IMG/VR virus record: IMGVR_UViG_3300035698_030287
Coordinates: 1-22,295 of that record
Origin: a virus
Direction: 5' to 3' (one strand)
Length of the DNA: 22,295 nt
In this document: piece by piece, positions 1 through 7,722 of the stretch
Layout: the number at the start of each line of letters is the position of its first letter
Position numbering within the stretch: the stretch's first letter is position 1
Notes under the pieces: generated by a model
Seen by the model: the letters and a program-made list of their open reading frames with translations, nothing else
What the model was told of the DNA's origin: nothing
Databases searched by the model: none
Made by a program: the position numbers and the translations under genes

Positions 1-1
1 A

Positions 2-142
2 GGAACGGCTAAGGGTGGTTGGTTTACGAGAGGTGAAAGTCAACAAGCAAAATTTTTAGAAAGACCTTTGCGGTGGCATAAAGCTGAAATAAATATATTA
101 GTTAGAAATGAAATACTGAAGGCTAAAAATATAACATTTTAA
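2..142 (+). CDS. C-terminal end of an unidentified phage protein (partial)
   Basis: This frame is open from the window edge to a TAA at 140-142 and gives 46 residues with no start in view, so it is the tail of a gene that begins upstream. The peptide is basic and ends with an amphipathic stretch (KAEINILVRNEILKAK). No family is recognisable. Only 18 bases separate it from the next gene on the same strand, so it probably belongs to the same virion operon and could be a head or connector protein. That role is inferred from position only. Confidence 0.5.
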   Translation, partial: GTAKGGWFTRGESQQAKFLERPLRWHKAEINILVRNEILKAKNITF

Positions 143-160
143 AATAAGGTTGGATTTAGA

Positions 161-424
161 ATGGATTGGCAAAAAGATTTAGATGCTTTATCATTATTTA
201 TAGGTGCGAGAAAGCTTGAGCCCGAAGACATTTTGTCTATAGATTTATCGGAAATTAAAGTAGAAGGTTGCAAGAGTTATAAGAAGAATCTTTTAAATTG
301 TGCATACAAACAAGCTAAAGGCAATAAAGCACAAATAGTGAAACAAGTAGAAGTAGCAATGACTGTACAAGCGGTTGCAGAGTTTAAGGCACGTGCGGAA
401 GTATTGCTGGTAGTACAGAAATAG
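161..424 (+). CDS. Small helical protein, first copy of a duplicated phage module
   Basis: This 87-residue protein is predicted mostly alpha-helical and has no recognised domain. Residues about 25-50 contain a DLSEI ... SYKKNL pattern that is matched by DVRDI ... PFRKNL in the gene at 744-1058. Each of the two is followed directly by a gene with a WW[S/D]THT motif, so the pair looks like an old tandem duplication. It starts with ATG at 161; the ribosome binding site is weak (AAGG upstream). The next gene follows after 9 bases. A head-tail connector or other small virion role would fit the location, but nothing in the protein itself proves this. Confidence 0.7.
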   Translation: MDWQKDLDALSLFIGARKLEPEDILSIDLSEIKVEGCKSYKKNLLNCAYKQAKGNKAQIVKQVEVAMTVQAVAEFKARAEVLLVVQK

Positions 425-433
425 GAACTTATT

Positions 434-742
434 ATGTCTACAATTTATGATTCATCTGATTGCATGATTGTTGCCGGAGATGTGCCTATTGATGGGGCTG
501 GTAGTGGTATTGGTGCTAAAAATAATCAGTATGGTGCTGGGGCAACAAAATTATGGTGGAGTACTCATACAGTAGAAGATTTATTTAACAGCAACGGAAC
601 TGTTCTTATATATGCTTCTCCTGCTTCTTTTGACCAGGGAAGTAGTAGGCTTACAAAAGCGGGAACATTTACCAAAGCGGAAATCGGGATGATGGCTGAG
701 TTTTTGCGTAATATCGGAAATATTTCTTTGGAGAGGAACTAG
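434..742 (+). CDS. Short WWSTHT-motif virion-associated protein
   Basis: This 102-residue protein is not a family I recognise by name. Its first ~50 residues (VAGDVPIDGAG ... GATKLWWSTHTVEDLF) align by eye with the N-terminus of the beta-helix protein at 1058-2368 (GGATRVWWDTHTIED). A later stretch, FTKAEIGMMAEFL, resembles VTADLVGLVVEMAF in that protein. It therefore looks like a free-standing copy of that protein's N-terminal domain without the beta-helix. Such N-terminal domains often anchor a fibre or spike to the particle, so this may be an adaptor or decoration protein; that is inference. An AGGA ribosome binding site sits 8 bases before the ATG. Confidence 0.7.
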   Translation: MSTIYDSSDCMIVAGDVPIDGAGSGIGAKNNQYGAGATKLWWSTHTVEDLFNSNGTVLIYASPASFDQGSSRLTKAGTFTKAEIGMMAEFLRNIGNISLERN

Positions 743-743
743 G

Positions 744-1058
744 TTGCTACACTCAGAAGAATATAAAACTTTGCTTCAATATGTGAGGGACAATAGTTGC
801 ACTGTTCAGCAGGTAAAAGATTTAGATGTTCGGGACATTGGTATACTTAGAAACAGTCCTTTTAGAAAGAATCTTAAAAATGCAGTGTTGGTTGTTCTGC
901 AAACTGAAGAAGTTGCTTCTCAGTTAGAATTCATTAGGGGGCAGTTAATCAGTGGAAAGCGCACGGCATTATTAGCTAGATTTCCTAAATCTAAAATAGA
1001 GTTACAAAAACAGATTTCTACTACAGCTATCGACATTATTATAAAGTTGAGAAAATAA
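744..1058 (+). CDS. Small helical protein, second copy of the duplicated module
   Basis: This 104-residue protein starts at TTG 744, one base after the preceding TAG. The start is supported by a GAGAGGAA ribosome binding site about 5 bases upstream. It is predicted alpha-helical and rich in Lys, Leu and Ile, with no known domain. The DVRDI ... PFRKNLKNA segment parallels DLSEI ... SYKKNLLNC in the gene at 161-424, which suggests divergent duplicates. Its stop overlaps the ATG of the beta-helix gene (TAATG), so the two are probably translationally coupled. By analogy with the first copy, it may be a partner or chaperone of the WW[S/D]THT protein that follows it, but there is no direct evidence of function. 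Confidence 0.7.
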   Translation: MLHSEEYKTLLQYVRDNSCTVQQVKDLDVRDIGILRNSPFRKNLKNAVLVVLQTEEVASQLEFIRGQLISGKRTALLARFPKSKIELQKQISTTAIDIIIKLRK

Positions 1059-2368
1059 TGGCAAGCGTTTTTGAAGCAAAAGATACTGTATTTTTTAGTG
1101 GTACAATTGAGGGTGTTTCTGTTGCTGGCTCATATTTTGGCGGAGCTACTCGAGTTTGGTGGGATACCCACACTATAGAAGATTACATTGCTTGTGCTTT
1201 CCATGATACGGGTGTTGTAAACCCAAACACAGATCGTATTGAGAATTTGGATTTGTCAGGGTTGGTCACAGCTGATTTAGTAGGTTTGGTAGTTGAGATG
1301 GCTTTTGATGGAGGTTCCTTTGCCGAGATATTGGCCGCTGATGAAACAGGTATAACAGTTGATTACGCCTTTGGAGTTTATGCAGGGCAGTGTGAAATTG
1401 GTTTTGGTAGGTTGTGCCCATCACCATTTACGGCAATTGAAGAAACAGATGCAGAAGATTACAATGTAGAAATCTTCCTCTACGGGAATGTTACAGATAC
1501 AAGCGTACACACGATAACTGCGGGCGGAAATGCAGCAAATGGAACTTATAAAAGACTTACAGGGGTTGATGTTCCACTTTTAAGTTGTGGATTCTTTCAA
1601 TCACCTTGGTGTAATATTAGATGTGATAATTTAATTTTTAATGGGTTCGACTGTACAGGTAATGGCTTTATAGCAACTATTTTCGCTCTAAATTCAGCGG
1701 GTGCGGAGTATACTGGATTCAAGATGGAGAACTGCAATGTAGAGCGAGGGGTGGGTTCCTATCCAATAACTATTAGTTCTCACTGGAAGAGCGCTCTTTT
1801 CCAGAAATGTAAAATATCTGGTGAAACATCTGGAATGCAAATCTCGGGATCAGGTGTAAACCTTGATACTTGTATAATTACTGGAGATGCAAATTATGGC
1901 TTAGCAATAGTAGGCACTTCTGAAGTTTCCATTACCAATTCACGCATAGTAGCAAACGGTTCTTCAAATCCACCAATCTACACGTCAGCCCCAGTCTTCC
2001 TACGTAATGTTACATTGGAAAGTGCAAATGGAAATTGTATCTGGACAATAAACTCTAATGCAATTGCGTACATGACTAATACAATTTGTCACTTGGGAGA
2101 CACTTCAGAAGCGGTTGTAGGTGGCAATACTTTTTATGCGTCAATTAAGAATTGTGCTACAGATTCAATTGCGGCTAATCCATGGGGTTGTGCCCCCCAA
2201 TTGGTGAAGGCCAGTCAAGACGGAGTAAACTTGATGATGGAAGAGGGGGAGAGCAAGAATCCTGCAGTTCTCTATTCTGGTATGGAGGATGTGTTTGGCA
2301 ATCCTACATTAATAGGAGCTTCAAGAAAAAGTAATAGACCAACGCAATTGCTTGGAGGAGTATTATAA
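1058..2368 (+). CDS. Right-handed beta-helix spike/fibre-like protein
   Basis: The protein has 436 residues. Residues 1-75 form the shared N-terminal domain with WWDTHT. The rest shows repeated short turns of the type NLIFNGFDC, FKMENCNVERG, FQKCKISG, LDTCIITG and ITNSRIVANG, each ending in small or Asn/Gly residues. This is the pattern of a parallel beta-helix as in pectate-lyase-like phage tailspikes. The C-terminal DVFGNPTLIGA resembles the D-x-x-G-N-P-x-x-I-G-A ending common in beta-helix proteins of the DUF1565/polymorphic outer membrane type. Such proteins bind or cleave surface polysaccharide. No catalytic residues can be assigned by eye. Its position, upstream of the tail tube and tape measure genes, is unusual for a tailspike and could mean a head or neck fibre. 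Confidence 0.75.
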   Translation: MASVFEAKDTVFFSGTIEGVSVAGSYFGGATRVWWDTHTIEDYIACAFHDTGVVNPNTDRIENLDLSGLVTADLVGLVVEMAFDGGSFAEILAADETGITVDYAFGVYAGQCEIGFGRLCPSPFTAIEETDAEDYNVEIFLYGNVTDTSVHTITAGGNAANGTYKRLTGVDVPLLSCGFFQSPWCNIRCDNLIFNGFDCTGNGFIATIFALNSAGAEYTGFKMENCNVERGVGSYPITISSHWKSALFQKCKISGETSGMQISGSGVNLDTCIITGDANYGLAIVGTSEVSITNSRIVANGSSNPPIYTSAPVFLRNVTLESANGNCIWTINSNAIAYMTNTICHLGDTSEAVVGGNTFYASIKNCATDSIAANPWGCAPQLVKASQDGVNLMMEEGESKNPAVLYSGMEDVFGNPTLIGASRKSNRPTQLLGGVL

Positions 2369-3285
2369 TGTTTTTCCTCAAAGAAGATACGGTGTCTCAA
2401 TTAGTAGAAGTGAAGTTTGTTGACGCTGTTGATGGCTATTCAGAAGAAACTGGTATTACTTCTCCAACAGTAACGATAAGAAAGGCAGGAGGGGCTTTTG
2501 CAGCTATCAATGATGGCACTTGGGCCGAACTAGCTAATGGGTTATATACTGTGCGTTTTGATGCAACCGACTCGGAGACAAAGGGGTCTATTTGTTTGCA
2601 TATAGAGAAAAACGGCTGTCGGGATTACGACGAGCGAGGATATATACTTAGGGCCGATGTTTATGATACCTTGTTCGACAGCGACTATTTGCACGTTGAT
2701 GTTCGGGAAATGCAGGCAGATGTTTTAACTGCGGCCGCTGTTAAGGCAGAGGCAGTAACGAAACTTCAAGCCGATTTAGCCACTGCTTTGCAGATTACGA
2801 ATTTAGAATCTAGCACAACTTTGGCTGGCGTTATCAAAACGGCAGTCGAAGCAAATGGAAGTAAGATAGACCATGTTTGGGAAATGACCGAGGATGACGC
2901 AGGCGTTCGGAGATTAACAACGAATGCTTTAGAACAATCTCCAACAGACAAGATGTCTTCTGCCGAGCTTGCAACGGCTCTTGATGCTTATACAAACAAA
3001 GCTGATTTTAAAGCAGATGTTTCAGGTCTTATTACTAGCGTTGGAGAATTGAATGATATAAGTGTGAGTGATATATTAAGTGCTGTTGATGTTACTGAAG
3101 GCGGTACTTGGACTTTACAAAAAGCTTTTAAATTGATGTTTGGTATAATTGCAGGTAAATGGCAATTGAAAACAGGCACAACAGACACGTTTGAATTATT
3201 GGACGCAGAAGACGAGGAAACGGTATTACTCGAAATGACTGCAAGTGCTACTACTCCTTATAGAATAATGACGGTAAAAATATAA
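2368..3285 (+). CDS. Phage structural protein with N-terminal Ig-like domain
   Basis: The 305-residue protein starts at ATG 2368, which overlaps the preceding TAA and has a strong GGAGGAG ribosome binding site 7-8 bases upstream. Residues ~1-90 have the beta-rich pattern FLKEDTVSQLVEVKFVD ... VTIRKAGGAFAA ... GTWAELANGLYTVRFDA, seen in virion proteins with an Ig-like domain akin to the BppU N-terminal type. A central region of ~120 residues is Ala-rich and helical. The C-terminus (FGIIAGKWQ ... TPYRIMTVKI) is again beta. This arrangement fits a baseplate, fibre or neck protein. The family assignment is by remembered pattern and the exact role is unknown. Confidence 0.6.
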   Translation: MFFLKEDTVSQLVEVKFVDAVDGYSEETGITSPTVTIRKAGGAFAAINDGTWAELANGLYTVRFDATDSETKGSICLHIEKNGCRDYDERGYILRADVYDTLFDSDYLHVDVREMQADVLTAAAVKAEAVTKLQADLATALQITNLESSTTLAGVIKTAVEANGSKIDHVWEMTEDDAGVRRLTTNALEQSPTDKMSSAELATALDAYTNKADFKADVSGLITSVGELNDISVSDILSAVDVTEGGTWTLQKAFKLMFGIIAGKWQLKTGTTDTFELLDAEDEETVLLEMTASATTPYRIMTVKI

Positions 3286-3830
3286 TGACTATTTCAATAG
3301 CTCCTACTGGTGATTATATAGCGATGATGACTTTTGGTCTTTGGACTATTTCGTTAGATAGACGAACAGAGCAAGTCGGTGGTTTAGATCATTCGCCTGC
3401 AGCTATTTGTGTAAATTATATAGTAAATGATTTAAGTGGTTTTACTGATCCTGCGGATGATTCGGATTGGCCTATGTTTATCGGGCATGTACCAGAAATA
3501 ATCGAAGATTGTGCGGGAGTTTTTGATACAAGTGGGATAATTGATGGTCGTTACATGACAGGCGATACTATAGATCATTATGGTATTGAGATAATGGTTA
3601 GAAGTAGAAGTTATGAGACTGGCTATGAAAAAATAAATACTTTGGTCGAATTATTGGATACAATGCATAGAGAAGATTTGACTATTGGCGATGATTCTTA
3701 TAGAATCCAAGCTTTTACACGCACATCTAGTGTTGGTTTTTTAGGAATAGAAAATGAAAGGATAGATAGAAACAAAAAGCGTAGATTTGTTTTTAGTACT
3801 AATTTTTTGGTATCTGTAACGAAAATTTAA
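3285..3830 (+). CDS. Probable tail terminator / minor capsid-type completion protein
   Basis: This 181-residue protein lies immediately before the tail tube gene, the usual place for the tail terminator in siphophages. Its central and C-terminal part (IEIMVRSRSYETGYEKINTL ... LLDTMHREDLTIGDDSYRIQAF ... GIENERIDRNKKRRFVFSTNFLVSV) matches the layout of the phage minor capsid/tail terminator fold: a strand with R-x-R-x-Y-x-x-G-Y, a helix, a short hydrophobic strand after the helix, then a strand ending F-x-x-N-F. The N-terminal ~85 residues are longer than in small terminators. Such proteins form a ring that caps the tube and joins it to the head. Its ATG overlaps the upstream stop (TAATG). Confidence 0.6.
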   Translation: MTISIAPTGDYIAMMTFGLWTISLDRRTEQVGGLDHSPAAICVNYIVNDLSGFTDPADDSDWPMFIGHVPEIIEDCAGVFDTSGIIDGRYMTGDTIDHYGIEIMVRSRSYETGYEKINTLVELLDTMHREDLTIGDDSYRIQAFTRTSSVGFLGIENERIDRNKKRRFVFSTNFLVSVTKI

Positions 3831-3851
3831 TTTGTTTGAAGGGATTGATCA

Positions 3852-4301
3852 ATGGCTATTATGAATGAAGGTTTTGCAACTACTATTGAATTCACTGAAA
3901 CGACAAGCGGTGGCAATGCAATTATGGGCACTTCTCTAAAGGTTAAAAATCTAACTCCTCCGGGGATAGATGGTGGCGGAGAGAATGATACTACCACGAT
4001 GCACAATACAGCCTATCGAACTAAGCAGCCAAAGGAACTCAAAACACTAACGAATATGACTTTCATTGCGGCTTATGATCCTGCAGTTTATGATCATATT
4101 ATTACCATTTGCAATGTCAATCAGGAAATTACTATTACCTTCCCAGACACTTCAACTTTATCATTCTGGGGTTGGTTGAATACTTTCGAACCAAATAATA
4201 TTGAAGAGGGTGCGCAGCCAGAAGCAACTTGTTCTATTGTTTGTTCGAATCAGGATAATAGCGATGTTGAGCAGGCACCAGAGTTTACTGCTGCTGCTTA
4301 A
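3852..4301 (+). CDS. Major tail (tube) protein
   Basis: This 149-residue protein is the repeating subunit of the tail tube. Its sequence has the strongly conserved pattern of siphovirus tail tube proteins: VKNLTPPGIDGGGENDTTT followed by MHNTAYRTK, then the LKTLTNMTFIAAYDPAVYD strand, ITITFPDTSTLSFWGWL, and FEPNNIEEGAQPEATCSI. The ribosome binding site GAAGGGA lies about 7 bases before ATG 3852. It sits between the terminator and the tail assembly chaperones, the canonical order. Because many copies are needed, it is normally among the most abundant virion proteins. Confidence 0.88.
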   Translation: MAIMNEGFATTIEFTETTSGGNAIMGTSLKVKNLTPPGIDGGGENDTTTMHNTAYRTKQPKELKTLTNMTFIAAYDPAVYDHIITICNVNQEITITFPDTSTLSFWGWLNTFEPNNIEEGAQPEATCSIVCSNQDNSDVEQAPEFTAAA

Positions 4302-4364
4302 TAAAAGTTTATTGGGATTTGTTTGTGGTTTGTTTGAATAACTATTTTGGAAAGGGTATGTTTT

Positions 4365-4715
4365 ATGAGCACTTATTTAGAAGTTAAATCAGCGTTAAAG
4401 AGTGTAAAAGTACAATTTGAGGGTGATTTGGTTTATGAATTAAAGGAACTCACCTCAAAGCAACAAGGTATTTGGATGGACAAAGTAGCATCAAGGATGA
4501 AGTTTGACGAGAATGGCAAACCTGCTGGCTATTCAAGTTTTGGTGGTATACAGAATGATCTTCTGTCACAATGTTTATATGATTCTAATGGTGAACTTGC
4601 GACAGAAGATGTCCTAAATGGGTGGCCTGCCTCAACTGTAGATACTCTTTTTGAAAAAGCTCAAGAGATGAGCGGGTTAAATCAAAAAGGAAAAGATCAA
4701 CTAAAAAACGGTTAA
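4365..4715 (+). CDS. Tail assembly chaperone, short form (gpG-like)
   Basis: This 116-residue protein lies between the tail tube and tape measure genes, where lambda gpG-type chaperones lie. I chose ATG 4365 because GGAAAGGG (4349-4356) is placed 8 bases upstream; an in-frame TTG at 4347 lies just before that site and would add six residues. The protein has a beta-rich N-terminus (VKSALKSVKVQFEGDLVYELK) and then helices (KQQGIWMDKVASRM). Near its 3' end is the slippery heptamer A AAA AAC, four bases before the TAA. In this family the short form is the main product and a minor share of ribosomes shift by -1 into the frame that follows. Both forms bind the tape measure protein during tail assembly and are absent from the finished virion. 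Confidence 0.8.
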   Translation: MSTYLEVKSALKSVKVQFEGDLVYELKELTSKQQGIWMDKVASRMKFDENGKPAGYSSFGGIQNDLLSQCLYDSNGELATEDVLNGWPASTVDTLFEKAQEMSGLNQKGKDQLKNG

Positions 4716-4751
4716 AGGGTGCAAGGAGAAATTGGTTCCGCCTCGCATCCC
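4703..4751 (+). promoter_or_regulatory. Programmed -1 ribosomal frameshift site with 3' stem-loop
   Basis: The zero-frame codons CTA AAA AAC give the slippery heptamer A AAA AAC at 4703-4709, a classical X XXY YYZ site. The -1 frame is open from about 4655 through 4709 and on to 5047. Seven bases downstream, GGGTGC (4717-4722) can pair with GCATCCC (4745-4751) with one bulged U at 4748. After one mismatch a further AGG (4724-4726) can pair with CCT (4741-4743). This spacing and stem fit a frameshift stimulator. Shifting joins the two frames into one protein of about 227 residues. The stem is drawn by eye and no energy was computed. Confidence 0.85.
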
Positions 4752-5047
4752 ACCTTCATATACCTGTTTGGAAGTTGGAAGAACAAATGCCCGCATCTGA
4801 ATATATAGAATGGTGTTTGTATTTAAATTTAATAGAGGAAGAAAATTCTAAGGAAGAATTTTATCTTGCTCAAATTGCAGCAGAAGTAAGGAGATCATTT
4901 GTTAAAAATCCTGGCGGGGTTAAGTTAACAGATTTTCTTTTTAAGGTTAAAAAAGAACAAACTTTTACACTTAAAGAAGCTACTCGAAGGGCAAAGCAAT
5001 TTTTCTTTGCCCTAACAGGTTATAAACAAAAAGGACGGGTAAGATGA
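4710..5047 (+). CDS. Tail assembly chaperone C-terminal extension (gpT-like), made by frameshift
   Basis: This frame has no convincing start of its own: the first start-type codon is TTG 4775, inside a conserved segment and with no ribosome binding site. Read from the shift point it gives RLKGARRNWFRLASHLHI, then PVWKLEEQMPASEYIEWCLY. That is the gpT-like pattern of an A-x-x-L-x-x-P-V-x-x-L segment followed by an M-x-x-x-E-Y-x-E-W motif. I therefore read it as the extension of the gene at 4365 rather than a separate gene. The extended chaperone links the tape measure protein to tail tube subunits. The stop overlaps the tape measure start (ATGA at 5044-5047). Confidence 0.8.
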
Positions 5048-7722
5048 ATGTAGGCCATCTTTATGTCACATTAGATGCTTATACCCAAGGTTTTAGGAAT
5101 AATTTAAATAAAGCTACTGCTAAGTTGGAAGCTTTCTCTTTAAAAGCTCAAGCCGTTGGTCGTAAAATGACTTTCATGTTTACTTTACCTATTGTGGGAG
5201 CTGCTGCAATGGGGTTGAAAGCTTTCTCCGATTTTAATGACGAAATGACAAAGAGTCAGGCTATTATGGGTAATTTGTCTGATGAGATGAAGCGAAGTAT
5301 GGAGATTGAGGCTAAAAGGATCGCTGGCTCATCCATAACTTCAGCAAAAGAACTTGCTAAGTCGTACTATTACTTGGCTTCAGCTGGTTTAACTGCAGAA
5401 CAGTCCGTGGCAGCCTTAGCAGCTGTTGAGAGGTTTGCTGTTGCGGGTATGTTTGATATGGCAAGAGCTACGGATCTCGCAACCGATGCTCAAAGTGCTT
5501 TAGGATTAACTGTTAAAGATGCTTATGAAAATCAGCAGAATTTAATTCATGTAACAGATGTTTTGGTTGGGGCTAATACTTTAGCAAATGCATCGGTGGA
5601 GCAATTTTCCGAGGCATTGACTAGCAACGCAGGTCCGGCAATGAAAGCCTATAACATTTCACTTGAAGAAGGTTTGTCTGTTTTAGCCGCCTATGCAGAT
5701 CAGGGAATTAAAGCTGGGGCAGCAGGTAATATGATATCCCGTATGCTGAGGCTTTTGGTAAAAGGAGCAATAGCTAACGAAGAGGAATGGAAAAAGTTTG
5801 GTTTTACTATCTGGACGGCTGAAGGCGAACTAAAAAAGATGCACGAGATTATCAGAGGCTTGTCTGAAGGGCTTGATGGAATGAGCACTAAGCAGAAAGC
5901 TTCTCAATTAAGCATGCTTGGTTTTATAGCTCGTAGTCAGCAAGCTATTTTACCTTTGCTGGGTCTTCAGGATAGAATAGAAGAGTATAATGACGAGCTA
6001 TATAATATGGGCGGTATTACAAGAGAAGTGAGTGGAAAACAGTTACAATCTTTTATATCCCAGTTAAAGATTACATGGAATCAAATTAAGCTTCTTACAG
6101 AGGAAATAGGACAGCGTTTAGCTCCTATGGTTTTAAGCTTAGGAGAAAAAATAGGAGCAGTAACATTGTGGTTTAAGTATTTAAATGAAAGTACAAAGGA
6201 TTCAATTGTAAAGTGGGGTTTAATAATAGCTGCAATAGGTCCAGTTATATGGATTATGGGTAAACTGATTGGTTTGTTTCTTTCTCTTATTGGTATTTTT
6301 AAAGCTATTGCTGTTTTTGCTATTGCTAATCCTTATATTGCTCTTGCAGTGGCGATAGGAGTAGCAGCGGTAGCACTGCAGGACTTCCTTACTAATAATG
6401 AAGCTATGGTAGAGCAGAATAAACGACTTCGAAAAAGCATAGTAAGTGTGCAAGGTGTTACTGAACAATGGGCTGATGCTCAAGGTAAATTAAATAGAGC
6501 ATTAGAAATAGGTGACCAAAAAGCTGCAGATGTGCAAAATAAAAATATGCTTGGTGTTTTAAAAGGTTATTCTGAGAAGCTTAGAGGACAAAAAGGGAAC
6601 ATAACAGATATATCTACATTATATGATGTGGGATTAAATGATAAAGATTTTAAAGAAGCTCAAGAAAAAGTCTTTGTTTCATATATAGAGGGAATTAAAT
6701 CTGATTTAATTCGAAATTTGCAAAAAGAACCTAGTATAAAATTGTTCGGTCGAGTAATTAATTCCGAAGGTGGTTTTAGTGTAGAAAAAGCTATGCAACC
6801 TTCGGTACAAGAAATATATAAAGCGATGGAGAATAATCCGAAATTTAAACTTAAAGATGAACACAAAACAGCAGCACAAGTTGAATATGGAGATTTTTTC
6901 CGGGATGGTAAAATGCCGGATAAGAGTGTTAATGAAAGGTTGATGGAAAATTTTGAATTAACTCAATTTCCTAAAAAACAGGCATTGAATTTGTTAGAAA
7001 ATGAAATAGCTATAAGAGAAAAGAATGTGCGATTAGTTGACGACACAAATCAATCTCTTAAAAATCAAGTTGCTGAACAAATAAAAAATAATAAAGTATT
7101 AACTGAAGCAGAAACATCTATGCAAAACATGATAGAAAAATTGGAAATACAGAAAAGATTTGTAGGAGATACAGCTGGTTTAAGAAAATATAATCAAGTC
7201 GATAAATTTGCCAAACAAGCTGAATTACAATTTGGCATAGATACAGATAAATACAAAGACGCTATTGAGGGTTATACTGCTGAATTGGATGCGATCGAAG
7301 AGCGTAAGAAGCAATTAGGCTTAACTGGTGAACAACAGCAGATGTCACAAATGAATAATGCTCTTAGTTTGCAAGTAAAGTTATTAGGTTTGTCAAATAA
7401 GGAAAAAGCAAAAGCCATCCAATTATTAAAATATCAAGAATTAGCTTACATAGCTTATGGTAAAGAAAGTGAAAAGGCTGCGAAGTCAATAGCTGATTAT
7501 GAAGAGAGTTTAAATGAGTTATATTCAAAATCTGAAAAAGATAAAGTTTTCAAACCAGACGAATTTAGTGGTGCGACAAAAGAGATAAATACTGCTTATC
7601 AGAGCATTGCGGGAATGATAAATAGTGGACAAGGTAAAACAATATTAGAAGCTCAACTTTCGGAAAGTAAAACTCAAACTGGTTTGTTAGCAAAGATAGA
7701 AAAGAAGGAAGGAATATCTTAA
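5044..7722 (+). CDS. Tail tape measure protein
   Basis: At 892 residues this is the longest gene in the window and follows the chaperones, as tape measure genes do. Residues ~60-380 match the TP901-type PhageMin_Tail domain: MTKSQAIMGNLSDEM, ELAKSYYYLASAGLTAEQ, TDLATDAQSALGL, ANASVEQFSEALTS, GPAMKAYNISLEEGLSVLAA, then the MISRMLRLLV and GFIARSQQAILPLLG segments. Residues ~385-450 are strongly hydrophobic (several possible membrane segments), as in tape measure proteins that help pass DNA through the inner membrane. The remaining ~440 residues are Lys/Glu-rich and helical. By the usual ~0.15 nm per residue rule, the length corresponds to a tail of roughly 130 nm. I see no lytic domain. Confidence 0.92.
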   Translation: MNVGHLYVTLDAYTQGFRNNLNKATAKLEAFSLKAQAVGRKMTFMFTLPIVGAAAMGLKAFSDFNDEMTKSQAIMGNLSDEMKRSMEIEAKRIAGSSITSAKELAKSYYYLASAGLTAEQSVAALAAVERFAVAGMFDMARATDLATDAQSALGLTVKDAYENQQNLIHVTDVLVGANTLANASVEQFSEALTSNAGPAMKAYNISLEEGLSVLAAYADQGIKAGAAGNMISRMLRLLVKGAIANEEEWKKFGFTIWTAEGELKKMHEIIRGLSEGLDGMSTKQKASQLSMLGFIARSQQAILPLLGLQDRIEEYNDELYNMGGITREVSGKQLQSFISQLKITWNQIKLLTEEIGQRLAPMVLSLGEKIGAVTLWFKYLNESTKDSIVKWGLIIAAIGPVIWIMGKLIGLFLSLIGIFKAIAVFAIANPYIALAVAIGVAAVALQDFLTNNEAMVEQNKRLRKSIVSVQGVTEQWADAQGKLNRALEIGDQKAADVQNKNMLGVLKGYSEKLRGQKGNITDISTLYDVGLNDKDFKEAQEKVFVSYIEGIKSDLIRNLQKEPSIKLFGRVINSEGGFSVEKAMQPSVQEIYKAMENNPKFKLKDEHKTAAQVEYGDFFRDGKMPDKSVNERLMENFELTQFPKKQALNLLENEIAIREKNVRLVDDTNQSLKNQVAEQIKNNKVLTEAETSMQNMIEKLEIQKRFVGDTAGLRKYNQVDKFAKQAELQFGIDTDKYKDAIEGYTAELDAIEERKKQLGLTGEQQQMSQMNNALSLQVKLLGLSNKEKAKAIQLLKYQELAYIAYGKESEKAAKSIADYEESLNELYSKSEKDKVFKPDEFSGATKEINTAYQSIAGMINSGQGKTILEAQLSESKTQTGLLAKIEKKEGIS

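Larger units (their letters stand above)
161..1290 (+). repeat. Diverged tandem duplication of a two-gene module
   Basis: The order small helical gene then WW[S/D]THT-motif gene occurs twice in a row: 161-424 plus 434-742, then 744-1058 plus the first ~75 codons of 1058-2368. The similarity is at protein level only; I see no long nucleotide repeat. The second unit extends into a beta-helix domain and the first does not. Either the first unit lost its spike domain or the second unit gained one. Confidence 0.55.

Noticed and set aside
4347-4364. In-frame TTG start upstream of the tail chaperone ATG
   Set aside because: It lies just before the GGAAAGGG site that serves ATG 4365 and has no ribosome binding site of its own.
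4302-4364. Internal promoter in the largest gap of the plus-strand operon
   Set aside because: I could not find a credible -10/-35 pair at proper spacing; only a ribosome binding site is clear.
4775-5047. Separate gene starting at TTG 4775 between the chaperone and the tape measure gene
   Set aside because: The conserved gpT-like pattern begins upstream of that TTG, the TTG has no ribosome binding site, and a -1 slippery site connects it to the preceding frame.
6220-6483. Open reading frame on the minus strand within the tape measure gene
   Set aside because: It is the complement of the hydrophobic tape measure segment and has no domain, ribosome binding site or context.
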